Below are positions 45,524 to 54,291 of a stretch of 64,000 nt of DNA, piece after piece. This stretch comes from Nakamurella endophytica (GTDB taxonomy: Bacteria > Actinomycetota > Actinomycetes > Mycobacteriales > Nakamurellaceae), in contig NZ_BMNA01000008.1 of assembly GCF_014646215.1 (NCBI RefSeq), positions 1-64,000 of the forward strand, read 5' to 3'. A program made the translations under genes and the position numbers. The notes below the pieces were generated by a model, which made no database searches, was not told the origin of the DNA, and worked only from the letters and a program-made list of their open reading frames with translations. Position 1 is the stretch's first letter. Every line of letters starts with the position of its first letter.

Positions 45524-45686
45524 GAGGCGCTCCTACGGATGTGGCTCGGACGGGCTGGGGACGTCGGGACAGCATCCCGCGCGGACCGCGGTGTGCGCGC
45601 GCCGGGGTCGGCGGTGGCCGCGCGGATCGCCGGGGACCGGTCCGCGGCGGGGTCCGCGGACACCGCGGATGCGGCGGCGCCTTCGG

Positions 45687-46652
45687 TCAGCCCAGATCGG
45701 CGAACCGGTCCGTGGCGGTGACCAGCGCATCGAGGATGCCGGGCTCGTCGAACGCGTGACCGGCGTCGGGCACCATGACCAGCTCGGATCCCGGCCAGGC
45801 CCGGTGCAGTTCCCAGGCCGTGACCGCCGGGGTGCAGACGTCGTACCGGCCCTGGATGATCACGGCCGGGATGCCGGACAGCGCCGCCGCGCCGTCGACG
45901 AGCTGCCCCTCGGTGAGCCAGCCCCCGTGCCGGAAGTAGTGGTTCTCGATGCGGGCGAAGGCCACGGCCTCCAGCGGCCTGTCGGCTTCCGCGGCGACGA
46001 GGTCCGCCCGCTCGAGCAGCCGGATGGTCGCCGTCTCCCACATCGACCACGCCAGGCCGGCCGGGACGTGGACGGCCGGGTCGGGATCGGACAGCAGCCG
46101 GTGGTAGGCGGCGATGCAGTCGTCGCGCTCGGCGACAGGGACCGGCGCGAGGAACGCCTCCCGCCGCTCCGGGAACAGGAACCCCGCCGGGCCCTCGTAG
46201 AACCAGTCGAGCTCCTTGCGGCGCAGGGTGAAGATGCCCCGCAGCACCAGGGTTCGGACCTGGTCCCGGTGCGTCTGCGCGTAGGCCAGCGCGAGCGTGC
46301 TGCCCCAGCTGCCGCCGAAGACGTGCCAGCGGTCGATGCCCAGGTGCTCGCGCAGCCGTTCCATGTCGGCGACCAGGTGCCAGGTGGTGTTCGTCGACAG
46401 GTCGGCGTCGGGCGCGCCGGCGTGCGGGGTACTGCGGCCGCAGCCACGCTGGTCGAAGAGCACGATGCGGTAGCGGGCCGGGTCGAACAACCGGCGGTGC
46501 CGCGCAGTGGTCCCGGCGCCCGGTCCGCCGTGCAGGAACACCACCGGTGCACCCGCGGGGTTGCCGCTGACCTCCCAGTACACCTGCTGGTCGTCGCCGA
46601 CGTCCAGCATCCCCGACCGGTCGGGCTCGATCTCGGGGTAGAGGGTGCGCAT
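45687..46652 (-). CDS. pip: Proline iminopeptidase
   Basis: Releases N-terminal proline from peptides. The 321-residue alpha/beta hydrolase has the oxyanion VFLHGGPGAGTTARHRRLFDP, the conserved DQRGCGRSTPHA, nucleophile Ser in FGGSWGSTLALAYAQTH, catalytic Asp in IQGRYDVCTPA and His in DAGHAFDEPG, a complete family set. TAGGCT lies 6 nt before ATG 46652, giving a leaderless transcript. Upstream of pgi in the same direction. Peptide-derived proline would feed the proline catabolic genes elsewhere in the window. Confidence 0.95.
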   Translation of the reverse strand: MRTLYPEIEPDRSGMLDVGDDQQVYWEVSGNPAGAPVVFLHGGPGAGTTARHRRLFDPARYRIVLFDQRGCGRSTPHAGAPDADLSTNTTWHLVADMERLREHLGIDRWHVFGGSWGSTLALAYAQTHRDQVRTLVLRGIFTLRRKELDWFYEGPAGFLFPERREAFLAPVPVAERDDCIAAYHRLLSDPDPAVHVPAGLAWSMWETATIRLLERADLVAAEADRPLEAVAFARIENHYFRHGGWLTEGQLVDGAAALSGIPAVIIQGRYDVCTPAVTAWELHRAWPGSELVMVPDAGHAFDEPGILDALVTATDRFADLG

Positions 46653-46658
46653 CGCGGC

Positions 46659-46664
46659 AGCCTA
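46659..46664 (-). promoter_or_regulatory. Leaderless -10 element for pip
   Basis: TAGGCT on the minus strand, 6 nt before ATG 46652. Confidence 0.45.
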
Positions 46665-46765
46665 GGCGCCCGGGCACCAGCCAGCGGGGCCGTGGCACGT
46701 CGGTGTCGTCGACACGGATGTCGAGCACTCTCGTCACCACGCCGCGCACCTGGGAAGATGGCGAC

Positions 46766-47215
46766 GTGGAACGGTGGCAGGCCGAGCAGGGCGAGCGCGC
46801 GCGGCAGGCTGCGGAGCGCGCCGGACAGCGTGCCCGTGAGCTCTTCGATCTCGAGATGCGTCGCGCCGGGGGCGGCGGAGGACATCCCGCCGCGAGCGAC
46901 GAGTCGTCACTGCGAGAAGCGCGGCGCCGCGCCGCCGACGCCCTGCGTCGCTCGGCCGTGGCGCACGAGGCGGCGGCGCAGATGCACGACGACGTCGCCG
47001 ACCATCTGCAGGCGCAGGCCGACCGCGGCGCGTCGCCGGACGCGGAGCTGGTCGGACGGATCCGCGAGCACCGGCGCGCGGCGGAAGAGGACCGGCGGGC
47101 CGCCGAGTCCGATCGTCAGCTGATCGTGGAGCGCGCCCGCGACGCCGCCACCGCGGCAGAGGACGGCGCGACCGACGACGACACCGGGACGGGGTCCGGG
47201 GACCCGACGCCGTGA
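46766..47215 (+). CDS. Hypothetical coiled-coil protein
   Basis: A 149-residue highly charged, Ala/Arg/Glu-rich protein predicted almost entirely helical, with a possible coiled coil across AARQAAERAGQRARELFD-like and REHRRAAEEDRRAAESDRQ stretches and a disordered acidic end. Function not recognised. GTG 46766 has a weak GGGAAG upstream; an in-frame ATG at 46703 is less likely. It converges with the ANTAR gene and sits at the edge of the CheB/CheR block. The small helical protein at 51376 resembles it in style. Confidence 0.6.
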   Translation: MERWQAEQGERARQAAERAGQRARELFDLEMRRAGGGGGHPAASDESSLREARRRAADALRRSAVAHEAAAQMHDDVADHLQAQADRGASPDAELVGRIREHRRAAEEDRRAAESDRQLIVERARDAATAAEDGATDDDTGTGSGDPTP

Positions 47216-47237
47216 TCCGCCGGGGTAGGGCCCACTG

Positions 47238-48128
47238 TCAGCGGCCGCGGAACGGGGGCGCCAGGTCCGATCGGCCGGACCTGTTCCCGGACACTGGTCC
47301 GGCTGCGTCCCGCAGCAGCCCGGACAGCTGGGCATCGAGCGGGTGGCCGTCCACCACGTGCGCCACGACGGCCGCCGCGATGTCCCGGACCTTGCGGTTG
47401 GACAGCTGCGACACCTGGACGAGCACCGACCAGGCAGTGTCCCGGTCGCACCCCAGCAGGAACATGAGCATGCCGACGACGTGCTCGGTCTCCGGCCGGT
47501 GGGCGAGGGCGTCCCGGAGCTGCGCCACCTGCTGCTCCAGCCGCTGTTCGGAGGTCTGTCGCCGCGGGGCGTCGACGTCCGGGCTGGTGGCTCGGCCGCC
47601 GTCCGTGCCGATGTCGTCGGTCCGTGCCGGGGTCGCGGCACGACGGGTGGAGCGCGCCAGCTCCTGCATCCGGGCGGCCCGTTCGCGCACGGCCCGCATC
47701 CGCGCGCGGGACCTGCGGAAGTCCTCGGTGACCCGGACCAGGTGGGCTCGGGTGGTGGCCAGGTCCTCGGTCAGGGACCGCACCGCCTCGTCCCGGTCGA
47801 CGGCACCGGCGAGCTGGGCGATGTCGTCGACCGCAGCAACAGGAGTCGAGCCGTGAGGGTCCGGATCACCCTGCGGATCCGCGGCGTCGGCCGTCCGAGG
47901 TGCGGCGCCGCGGCGTACGCCGTGCTCCAACTCCTGCGCCCCGGCGACGACCAGGGCGTCGGTCAGCTCACCGGGCGGCATCCAACCGAGCTCGAGCAGC
48001 GTGCCGACGACGCTCAGGGCGCTGTCCACCCGGATCGCCGCCGCGGCGCCGCCGTCGTCGCGGACCTCGGGGCGGTTGCCCAGCGCCTGGCGCAACGCTT
48101 CCACCAGACCCCTGTCGTCCGCACTCAC
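47238..48128 (-). CDS. ANTAR-domain protein (putative RNA-binding antiterminator)
   Basis: A 296-residue cytoplasmic regulator. The C-terminal ~70 residues form an ANTAR domain (QLRDALAHRPETEHVVGMLMF, then GCDRDTAWSVLVQVSQLSN and KVRDIAAAVVAHV) known to bind tandem hairpins in nascent RNA. Upstream are a helical region, likely a coiled coil (TRAHLVRVTEDFRRSRAR), and an N-terminal unknown part. No GAF or receiver domain is obvious. GTG 48128 has GAGGGG upstream. It lies downstream of cheB-cheR in the same direction, 97 bp after cheR. Confidence 0.82.
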   Translation of the reverse strand: MSADDRGLVEALRQALGNRPEVRDDGGAAAAIRVDSALSVVGTLLELGWMPPGELTDALVVAGAQELEHGVRRGAAPRTADAADPQGDPDPHGSTPVAAVDDIAQLAGAVDRDEAVRSLTEDLATTRAHLVRVTEDFRRSRARMRAVRERAARMQELARSTRRAATPARTDDIGTDGGRATSPDVDAPRRQTSEQRLEQQVAQLRDALAHRPETEHVVGMLMFLLGCDRDTAWSVLVQVSQLSNRKVRDIAAAVVAHVVDGHPLDAQLSGLLRDAAGPVSGNRSGRSDLAPPFRGR

Positions 48129-48225
48129 CGTCGACCCCTCGAGCTCACACCGGGCCACCGGGCGCGACCTTGCGTCATTGTGCCGGTACGGGTGACCTCG
48201 CGGCCAGGACGCGAGGGCGGGGATG

Positions 48226-50208
48226 TCAATCGGCCACGCCGCCGGCCGTCGGGACGCCGGGACGCATGACGACCAGCGCGCCGCGCTGCACGTCGTCCGG
48301 GATCTCCAGCGGCGCGACGCTGACCGAGAGCTCGACCGGCCGGCCGCGGCGGTTGATTGCGGACACGTGCATCTCGGCACGCCCGCCGTCCCCGGCCATG
48401 GCGTTGCGGAGCAGGGGCCGCAACTCGCCCACCGGCAGGCCGATGTCGAGGTTGAGCAGGTGGGTGCCGACCGCCTCGTCCGTCCGGACCCCCCACAGGT
48501 CCTCCGCCAGCTCGTTCCAGACCCGGACGGTGAGCTCCCGGTCGACCACCACGACCGCGAAGTTCATGCTGCCGAGGATCGAGCGCATGAACGTGTTCAG
48601 CGAGGCGACCTCGGCGCTGCGCTCCCGCAACTCGTCGTTGGCGCCCTGCAGCTCGTCGTTCATCGACTGGAGTTCCTCGTTCATCGTCTCGAGTTCCTCG
48701 TTCGTCGACTGCAGCTCCTCGTTGGTGGTCTCCAGCTCCTCGACGGTGCTCTGCAGCTCCTCGTTGGTGGTCTCGAGTTCCTCGTTGGTGGACTGCAGCT
48801 CCTCCGACGCGGCCTGCAGCTGCTTGGTCGCCTGCTCGAGCTCGTCCTGCACCAGCTGGTACCGGCTCACGTCGGTCAGCACCAGCAACGTCCCGGCCGA
48901 GCGGCCGCGCTCGTCCTGCATCGGCACGAACTCGATGTCGACGAACCGCGGGCTGCCCGGACCGCTGGGTCCGCGGTTCCAGGCCACGTCCCGCAACGAC
49001 CGCGGCGACCGGCTCTCCCGCGCCGACTCCAGGTACGGGCGGAGCTCCACGGGCCGGAACGACAGGTCCAGGTCGCTGAACTTCCGGCCGATGTCCCGGG
49101 CGCTGAGCCCGGTCAGCTCCAGGGCGCGGGCGTTGGCGACGGAGAGGTAGCCGTCGGCGTCGACCACGAGCTGCGCGACCGTGCTGGCCGTCAGGGCATG
49201 GGCCCGCAGGAGGTTCAGCTCGTCCACCGACGTCCGGCGCGGGACGACCCCGTGCGAAGGGGACAGCACCAGGGGCTCGGCCACCGCGGTCGCCGCCCGG
49301 CGGAAGAACCGCCGCTTGAGTTCGATCGGCTGGAAGGTGTCCGCATGGTTGAGCAGCATCTCGGCCTTGCCGAGGAACAGCACGCCCTCGGGACGCAAGG
49401 CGAAGGCCAGCCGTCCGACCACCCGCGCCTGGGTCTCGGCGTTGAGGTACATCAGGGTGTTCCGACAGGTGACCAGGTCGATGCGGGAGATGGGCGCGTC
49501 GCGCGTCAGGTCGTTGCGGCCGAAGATGACGCTGCGCCGCAGGTCCGGTCGGAACGTCGCGCCGCTGGACCCGGTGTCGAAGTACTTGTCCCGGAATTCC
49601 GCCGGGACGCTCGCCATCTCCCGGTCGCTGTAGGTGGCCTGCCGGGCATAGGCGAGCGCGTCCTCGTCGACATCGGTCGCGTAGATCTTGACCCGCTCCC
49701 GGAACGCCTCCACACCGATCGCCTCGGCGAGCACGATGGCCAGACTGTAGGCCTCCTGGCCCGCGGAGCAGCCGGCGCTCCACACCCGGATCGGCTCGGG
49801 GGCGGACCGGTGCAGCAGCGTCGGCAGTACCCGATCGGCGAGGTACTCCCAGGACTCGCGGTCCCGGAAGAAGCTGGTGACGTTGATCAGGATGGTGTTG
49901 AACAGCGCGACGAACTCGTCGGGGTTGGCCTGCAGGTAGTCGTGGTAGACGTCGAACGAGGTGATGCCGACCGTCTGCATGCGGTGTCGCACCCGCCGCT
50001 GCAGGCTCGGGCGCTTGTACCCGGTGAAGTCGAAGGCGCGGGTCTCGGCGAGGAAGGCGACGAGCGCCTCGAAGGCCGCGTCCTCCGGCCCGGGATCGCC
50101 CGTGCTGCTGTCGGCGTCGTCGGGCGCCGACCGGTCCTCGTCGTCCGAGCCGTCGGCGATGTCGTCCTCGAGGTCCACGGGGTCCGGGGCGGCGGAGTCG
50201 TCAGGCAT
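48226..50208 (-). CDS. cheR: CheR-type methyltransferase with PAS domains
   Basis: A 660-residue signalling protein. The CheR N-terminal domain and SAM domain cover about 50-320 (LINVTSFFRDRESWEYL, RVWSAGCSAGQEAYSLAI, DLVTCRNTLMYLN). A PAS domain (AQLVVDADGYLSVANARALELTG) follows, then a long heptad coiled coil of ELQSTNEELETTNEELQ repeats and a second PAS (NFAVVVVDRELTVRVWNELAEDLWG). ATG 50208 overlaps the cheB stop by 8 nt. No MCP, CheA or CheW genes lie nearby, so the pair probably acts on a non-chemotaxis pathway. Confidence 0.93.
   Translation of the reverse strand: MPDDSAAPDPVDLEDDIADGSDDEDRSAPDDADSSTGDPGPEDAAFEALVAFLAETRAFDFTGYKRPSLQRRVRHRMQTVGITSFDVYHDYLQANPDEFVALFNTILINVTSFFRDRESWEYLADRVLPTLLHRSAPEPIRVWSAGCSAGQEAYSLAIVLAEAIGVEAFRERVKIYATDVDEDALAYARQATYSDREMASVPAEFRDKYFDTGSSGATFRPDLRRSVIFGRNDLTRDAPISRIDLVTCRNTLMYLNAETQARVVGRLAFALRPEGVLFLGKAEMLLNHADTFQPIELKRRFFRRAATAVAEPLVLSPSHGVVPRRTSVDELNLLRAHALTASTVAQLVVDADGYLSVANARALELTGLSARDIGRKFSDLDLSFRPVELRPYLESARESRSPRSLRDVAWNRGPSGPGSPRFVDIEFVPMQDERGRSAGTLLVLTDVSRYQLVQDELEQATKQLQAASEELQSTNEELETTNEELQSTVEELETTNEELQSTNEELETMNEELQSMNDELQGANDELRERSAEVASLNTFMRSILGSMNFAVVVVDRELTVRVWNELAEDLWGVRTDEAVGTHLLNLDIGLPVGELRPLLRNAMAGDGGRAEMHVSAINRRGRPVELSVSVAPLEIPDDVQRGALVVMRPGVPTAGGVAD
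48650..48830 (-). repeat. Degenerate 21-bp repeats encoding the CheR coiled coil
   Basis: Around eight heptad-length repeats of the NEELQST / NEELETT type. They are coding repeats typical of CheR-PAS hybrids. Confidence 0.8.
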
Positions 50209-51214
50209 CGGGCACGGCCTCGTTGGTCTCGGGCACCGTCTCGAGCAGCTGTCGGACGAGGTCCGCGGCATGCGTCACGTCGTCCGCCTGGGCGCGGAAC
50301 CGCTCTGCGGTCAACAGGTTCCCACGACGCTGGGCGCTGTCGGCCAGCTGCCGGGACAGCGCAGCCTTCTCCTCGAGCCCGCGCAGCGCCATCCACAGTG
50401 CGCTGTCCAGGGCGATGGACTGCTGGATCATCAGGCCCCGGGTGGTCCATCCGTGCCCGACCCGGCACCGGAAACGGGTGAGCTCGCCGTCCTCGATCTG
50501 GAACAGCACTCCGTTGCAGTCCGGGCAGGAGTACCCCGAAGGAGTGCCGGGGCGGTCCGGCGCGTTCATCGCGTGTTCCTCCATCGTCGCGATGTCCGTC
50601 TCGATCGTCAGCAGATCGGAGCCGGCGGGGACGTCGGGCGCCACGACGTCGAGTCGACAGACCTGGTCCAGGAGGGCGCCCAGCTCCCGGACCGGCACGA
50701 TGTGGTCGACCCGCGCGTGCTCGATGGCGCTCGTCGGCATGTCCGGGTACAGGGCGTCGTCCGGGGTCTGGGCCACCAGCAGCCCCCCGCGGGATTGGAT
50801 GGCCCGCATTCCGGCCGTTCCGTCGTCGAGCACGCCGGACAGCACCACGCCGACCACTCGGGGACCCAGCGCGCGGGCGGCCGACCGGAACAGCACGTCG
50901 ACGGCGGGTCGGTGCCCGTTCTCGTTGGGTCCCCGCACGATCGACGCCTGGCCGTCGTCGGTGACCACCAGGTGGTAGTCCGGCGGTGCCACGACGATCT
51001 CGCCCGGTCGCAGGTGGGTGTGTGCGGTCGCGTGCCGCGCCGGCAGCCGTCCGGCGCGGCCGAGGATGGCCGGCAGCGCGCTGCTGCTCGCCGCCGGCAG
51101 GTGCAGGACGACCAGGACGGTGCCCGGGAAATCCGGCGGCAGACCGGCCGCCATGGCCTGCAGGGCCTCGACCCCGCCGGCCGAGGCGCCGACCACCACC
51201 ACGTCCCGCCGCAT
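50201..51214 (-). CDS. cheB: CheB-type protein methylesterase domain protein
   Basis: A 337-residue protein whose first ~190 residues form a CheB methylesterase domain lacking a receiver: nucleophile Ser in VVGASAGGVEALQAMAA, His in LVVLHLPAASSSALP and Asp in VVLSGVLDDGTAGMRA. Beyond residue 220 a zinc-ribbon-like motif (YSCPDCNGVLFQIEDG, FRCRVGHGW) and helical tail follow, as seen in CheB proteins fused or coupled to CheR-PAS. GGAGGA precedes ATG 51214. First gene of cheB-cheR-ANTAR run. Confidence 0.92.
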   Translation of the reverse strand: MRRDVVVVGASAGGVEALQAMAAGLPPDFPGTVLVVLHLPAASSSALPAILGRAGRLPARHATAHTHLRPGEIVVAPPDYHLVVTDDGQASIVRGPNENGHRPAVDVLFRSAARALGPRVVGVVLSGVLDDGTAGMRAIQSRGGLLVAQTPDDALYPDMPTSAIEHARVDHIVPVRELGALLDQVCRLDVVAPDVPAGSDLLTIETDIATMEEHAMNAPDRPGTPSGYSCPDCNGVLFQIEDGELTRFRCRVGHGWTTRGLMIQQSIALDSALWMALRGLEEKAALSRQLADSAQRRGNLLTAERFRAQADDVTHAADLVRQLLETVPETNEAVPDA

Positions 51215-51363
51215 TGGGTTCCTCCGATCACCGGTGGGATCCACCCTAACGGCGAGGGTCGGCCGGCTGGCTGCTCGGTCCCGGTCCGTGCCGAGGGTCG
51301 GTCGGTCCGGACGGGGGGGCGCCGGATGGGCGAGCCCGCTGCCCTGGGGGCCGTGGCGTTGTG

Positions 51364-51369
51364 CACAAT
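51364..51369 (+). promoter_or_regulatory. Possible leaderless -10 of the small helical gene
   Basis: CACAAT followed by 6 nt and ATG 51376. Confidence 0.35.
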
Positions 51370-51375
51370 GGTGGA

Positions 51376-51825
51376 ATGAGGCAAGAAGTCTACGCCGAGG
51401 CGTCGACGGCGGCGGCGCTGCGGGCCGCGGAGTGTCGCGCCCGCTCCGAGCGGCTGCGGGCCGGTGGGGGGGCGACGCCGGACGACGCGGCGCAGGCCCG
51501 CGAGCGGCTCGCTGTGGCACGTCGGCGGCAGGAGGTCGCCGCGGCTCGGGCGCGGTCGCTGGCCGAGCAGCAGGCTGCGGCGCGTGTTCTGGACGAGGGT
51601 GCCCGGCGCGTGACGGCCGTCGACGTGCTCGGTCCTGCCGATCTGCGGACCCGGATGGACGCCCTCGGGTGCCCGCTCGTCGACCTGTGGGCCGCCTACC
51701 TCGGACTGTGCGGCACCTGTTCCCCGCTGGAGCTCGACGCTGCGCTGCACGGTGCCCTGGTGCTGCCCGGCATCGAGTACCGCCGCCTCGACCAGGCGCT
51801 GTGGGAGATGGAGCACGCGCTCTAG
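51376..51825 (+). CDS. Hypothetical helical protein
   Basis: A 149-residue soluble protein with an Ala/Arg/Glu-rich N-terminal half, probably helical or coiled coil (ARERLAVARRRQEVAAARA), and a more globular C-terminal half with DLWAAYLGLCGTCSPLELDA and YRRLDQALWEMEHAL. I do not recognise the family. It is divergent from cheB across 161 bp and ends 29 bp before the convergent eis gene. CACAAT 6 nt before ATG 51376 suggests a leaderless mRNA. Confidence 0.65.
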   Translation: MRQEVYAEASTAAALRAAECRARSERLRAGGGATPDDAAQARERLAVARRRQEVAAARARSLAEQQAAARVLDEGARRVTAVDVLGPADLRTRMDALGCPLVDLWAAYLGLCGTCSPLELDAALHGALVLPGIEYRRLDQALWEMEHAL

Positions 51826-51854
51826 CGTCGTCCCACGCGCCCCCGGCGGCCGGT

Positions 51855-53078
51855 CTAGAACCAGGTGCTGCAGTACGGCGCCACCGCGGTGCGGAACAGC
51901 CGGTCGGCGCGGGTGACGGCGCCGGCCCGGTGCTCGTCCACCAGCCGAGCGTCGGCGAGCTGGCGGAGCGGGAACCCGCCGAGCGAGACCGACGACAGCG
52001 CCGACAGGCTTAGTGTCAGGTCCGGCTCCTGGTCCGTCGGGGCGCAGGCGGCGCCGTCGGGCCCGGCGTCCAGCCGGAAGCGGCCATCGGCGAGACCCAC
52101 GGGGTCTGCGAGCTCGAGCACCAGGACGTCCTCGACGTCGTAGCGCCGGGCGGACAGGAACGCGGCGGTGTCCAGCGGGCGCACCCAGAGCAGGTCGACG
52201 CGGTCGGACGGCCGGGCACGCCGCGCATCGGTGAGCAGCCAGGGCAGGGCCTCGTCGACGGGCCGGTTGCCGACCGACACCGTGGCCACCAGGTCGAGGT
52301 CGAGCAGGAAACCCCAGAGCAGGGCGTCCGCGGACGGGTCGGCGGTGACGAACACGTCCGCGGTGAGCTGCGACGTCGACCGGCGGTACTCCTCGGCCTC
52401 CTCGACCCGGTAGCGCAGCACGCCGACCGGGCAGCCCGCCGGGTCCCGGGCCACCACGTGGAAGGCCGGCCTGGCCGCCGGCCAGCTGGGCAACCGCACC
52501 ACGTCGAGTTCGAGGTCCCAGAGCCGGTCGTCGCGGGACAGGTCGCCGCAGCGCCGGCTGCGCTGCGCCTCGTACACGGCCGGAACCAGCGCACGGGCCG
52601 TCGCCCGGTCGACGAACTCCACCGTGCCGGGCGCCCGGTGGCGCAGCTGCGCACCCTGGCTCTGCACCGTCCAGGTCTGCACCTGGGTGGCCGCCCCGAA
52701 GCCGAACCGGCCGTAGATCGGCCACTCCGCGGCCAGCAGGGCCGCCGCGAGCTCGCCGCGGTCACGCGCGGCCCGCAGGTCGGCGGTCATCATCGCGGTG
52801 GCGTATCCCCGGCGGCGGTGCGTCCCGGAGGTGGTCACCGCGGTGACGGCGGACGTCGGCACGTCACCGCCGCCGGGCATGCGCAGGCCCACCGGGAAGC
52901 TGCGCAGCGTGGAGACGATGCGGTCCTCGTCGAAGCCCGCCCAGGTCCGCTCGAGAATGGTCCAGGGTCGCCGGGTCTCGGCGTCGACGTCGCCGGCGGG
53001 GTTGTGGAACCCGGTCAGCGCGGCGGCCGACCAGGCCGGGATGTCCTCGTCCCGCAAGGTGCGCACGTCGACGGCCAC
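51855..53078 (-). CDS. eis: Eis-family GNAT acetyltransferase
   Basis: A 407-residue Eis-type N-acetyltransferase; homologues acetylate aminoglycosides and protein lysines. Two GNAT-like domains and an SCP2-like C-terminal domain are expected: the acetyl-CoA loop is VTTSGTHRRRGYATAMM, followed by AEWPIYGRFGFGAATQ typical of Eis, and the C-terminus ends YCSTWF, the conserved terminal carboxylate region. TACGGT 6 nt before GTG 53078 suggests a leaderless mRNA. It is separate from arr, but both are resistance-type enzymes on the chromosome. Confidence 0.92.
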   Translation of the reverse strand: MAVDVRTLRDEDIPAWSAAALTGFHNPAGDVDAETRRPWTILERTWAGFDEDRIVSTLRSFPVGLRMPGGGDVPTSAVTAVTTSGTHRRRGYATAMMTADLRAARDRGELAAALLAAEWPIYGRFGFGAATQVQTWTVQSQGAQLRHRAPGTVEFVDRATARALVPAVYEAQRSRRCGDLSRDDRLWDLELDVVRLPSWPAARPAFHVVARDPAGCPVGVLRYRVEEAEEYRRSTSQLTADVFVTADPSADALLWGFLLDLDLVATVSVGNRPVDEALPWLLTDARRARPSDRVDLLWVRPLDTAAFLSARRYDVEDVLVLELADPVGLADGRFRLDAGPDGAACAPTDQEPDLTLSLSALSSVSLGGFPLRQLADARLVDEHRAGAVTRADRLFRTAVAPYCSTWF

Positions 53079-53084
53079 GCCGCG

Positions 53085-53090
53085 ACCGTA
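53085..53090 (-). promoter_or_regulatory. Leaderless -10 element for eis
   Basis: TACGGT on the minus strand, 6 nt before GTG 53078. Confidence 0.45.
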
Positions 53091-53174
53091 GCGAGACCGG
53101 CCGGCGGACGCCCGTGCATTTCCGGGGGTGCGGCACCGCCCTGCTCGGCCGGCCGGAGGCTGCCGGGTCGGAGC

Positions 53175-53939
53175 TCAGGCGGTCAGCACCACCGGGCCGT
53201 CCGGGGTGACGGCGACGGTCTGCTCGACGTGGACGGTCCGGCTGCCGTCCGTGCTGCGCAGCGTCCAGCCGTCGCCGTCGGTGCGGTAGGCCTTGCGGCC
53301 GCCGGCGAGGAACCACGGCTCGATGGCCAGGGTCAGTCCCGGCTGCAGCCGGAACCCGCGTCCGGGACGCCCGTCGTTGGGCACGGCCGGCGCCTCGTGC
53401 ATCGTCCGGCCGATGCCGTGACCGCCGTAGTCGGTGTTCACCTGGTACCCGGCCGACCGGACGACGGCGCCGATGGCGGCGGAGATGTCGCCGATCCGGC
53501 CACCGACCACCGCGGCGCCGATACCGGCCGCGAGGGCCTGTTCCGCAGTCCGGACGAGGGCGATGTCGGCCGGCCGCGGGGTGCCGACCGGGAACGTGAC
53601 GGCGGCGTCGCCGGTCCAGCCGCCCAGGGTCGCGCCGGCGTCGACGCTGACCAGGTCGCCGTCGGCGAACGGCACGGAACCCGGGATGCCGTGCAGGACG
53701 GCGTCGTTCACCGAGACGCACAGCACGGCGGGGAACGGCGGCATGGCCGGCGCCGGCCGGTAGTGCAGGAACGGCGAGCGGGCACCGCGGCGGGCCAGGA
53801 CGTCCCGGGCGGCCGCGTCCAGGTCCGCCGGCGTGGCCCCGGGGACCGCCACCGCCCGTGCGGTGTCGAGGATCTCGCGGACCACCTGGCCGGCGGCGCG
53901 CATGTCGGCCAGTTCGTCCGGTGTCTTCAGGTGGATCAC
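53175..53939 (-). CDS. map: Type I methionine aminopeptidase
   Basis: Removes N-terminal methionine from nascent proteins. The 254-residue pita-bread enzyme carries metal ligands Asp and Asp in DLVSVDAGATLGGWTGDAAV, His in YGGHGIGRTMHEAP, Glu in LAIEPWF and Glu in VHVEQTVAV. GGAGG precedes GTG 53939 by 8 nt; an in-frame ATG at 54010 would overlap the divergent gene. It is probably not the main MAP but an additional one, as it sits opposite an XRE-type regulator sharing a tandem operator rather than in a ribosomal cluster. Confidence 0.95.
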   Translation of the reverse strand: MIHLKTPDELADMRAAGQVVREILDTARAVAVPGATPADLDAAARDVLARRGARSPFLHYRPAPAMPPFPAVLCVSVNDAVLHGIPGSVPFADGDLVSVDAGATLGGWTGDAAVTFPVGTPRPADIALVRTAEQALAAGIGAAVVGGRIGDISAAIGAVVRSAGYQVNTDYGGHGIGRTMHEAPAVPNDGRPGRGFRLQPGLTLAIEPWFLAGGRKAYRTDGDGWTLRSTDGSRTVHVEQTVAVTPDGPVVLTA

Positions 53940-53973
53940 GGCCGGTCCCTCCGGACTGTCGGTGTCGTCATCT

Positions 53974-54000
53974 CGGTATAAGTATCCCGGTATTAGTATC
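53974..54000. promoter_or_regulatory. Tandem operator between map and the XRE regulator gene
   Basis: Direct repeats CGGTATAAGTATC (53974-53986) and CGGTATTAGTATC (53988-54000), 14 bp apart. They cover TAGTAT (53994-53999), which is 7 nt before ATG 54007 and thus its leaderless -10. Confidence 0.6.
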
Positions 54001-54006
54001 ACGGGC

Positions 54007-54291
54007 ATGGTGCGACCGCCGCTGACCGAGCAGGACCGGGAACGGGGCCGCGCGCTGGGCGCCGCGCTGCGCAGCGCCCGCGGCGAGCGCAGTCCGGTGG
54101 AGGTGGCCGTCGCCGCCGGGGTGTCGGTCGAGACGCTGCGCAAGATCGAGACCGGGCGCATCCCGACGCCGGCTTTCGGGACCGTGGCCGTGCTGGCCCG
54201 GGTCGTCGGGCTGGACCTCGGCGAGCTGGCCGAGCTGGTGCTACCCGCGGGCCTGCGGCCGCTGCCCGAGCCGGGCGCGCGGACCGCCTGA
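54007..54291 (+). CDS. XRE-family helix-turn-helix regulator
   Basis: A 94-residue DNA-binding protein. The HTH_3 domain spans most of it: GAALRSARGERSPVEVAVAA, GVSVETLRKIETGRIPTPAF and GTVAVLARVVGLDLGELAEL. The recognition helix with ETLRKIETGR is standard. Divergent from map with the tandem GGTATNAGTATC operator between, so it probably represses itself and map. The mRNA appears leaderless. Its last 51 bp overlap the end of the convergent lysR-type gene. Confidence 0.93.
   Translation: MVRPPLTEQDRERGRALGAALRSARGERSPVEVAVAAGVSVETLRKIETGRIPTPAFGTVAVLARVVGLDLGELAELVLPAGLRPLPEPGARTA

Noticed and set aside
47238-48380. 380-codon version of the ANTAR gene
   Set aside because: The first ~84 codons overlap the cheR 3' end antifunctionally and lack a ribosome site; GTG 48128 has GAGGGG.
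48650-48830. Possible CRISPR or minisatellite
   Set aside because: The repeats are contiguous, degenerate and encode a heptad coiled coil inside cheR; there are no spacers.
53940-54161. Longer map frame starting upstream of 54000
   Set aside because: It would overlap the divergent XRE gene and its operator; GTG 53939 has a strong GGAGG site and matches family length.
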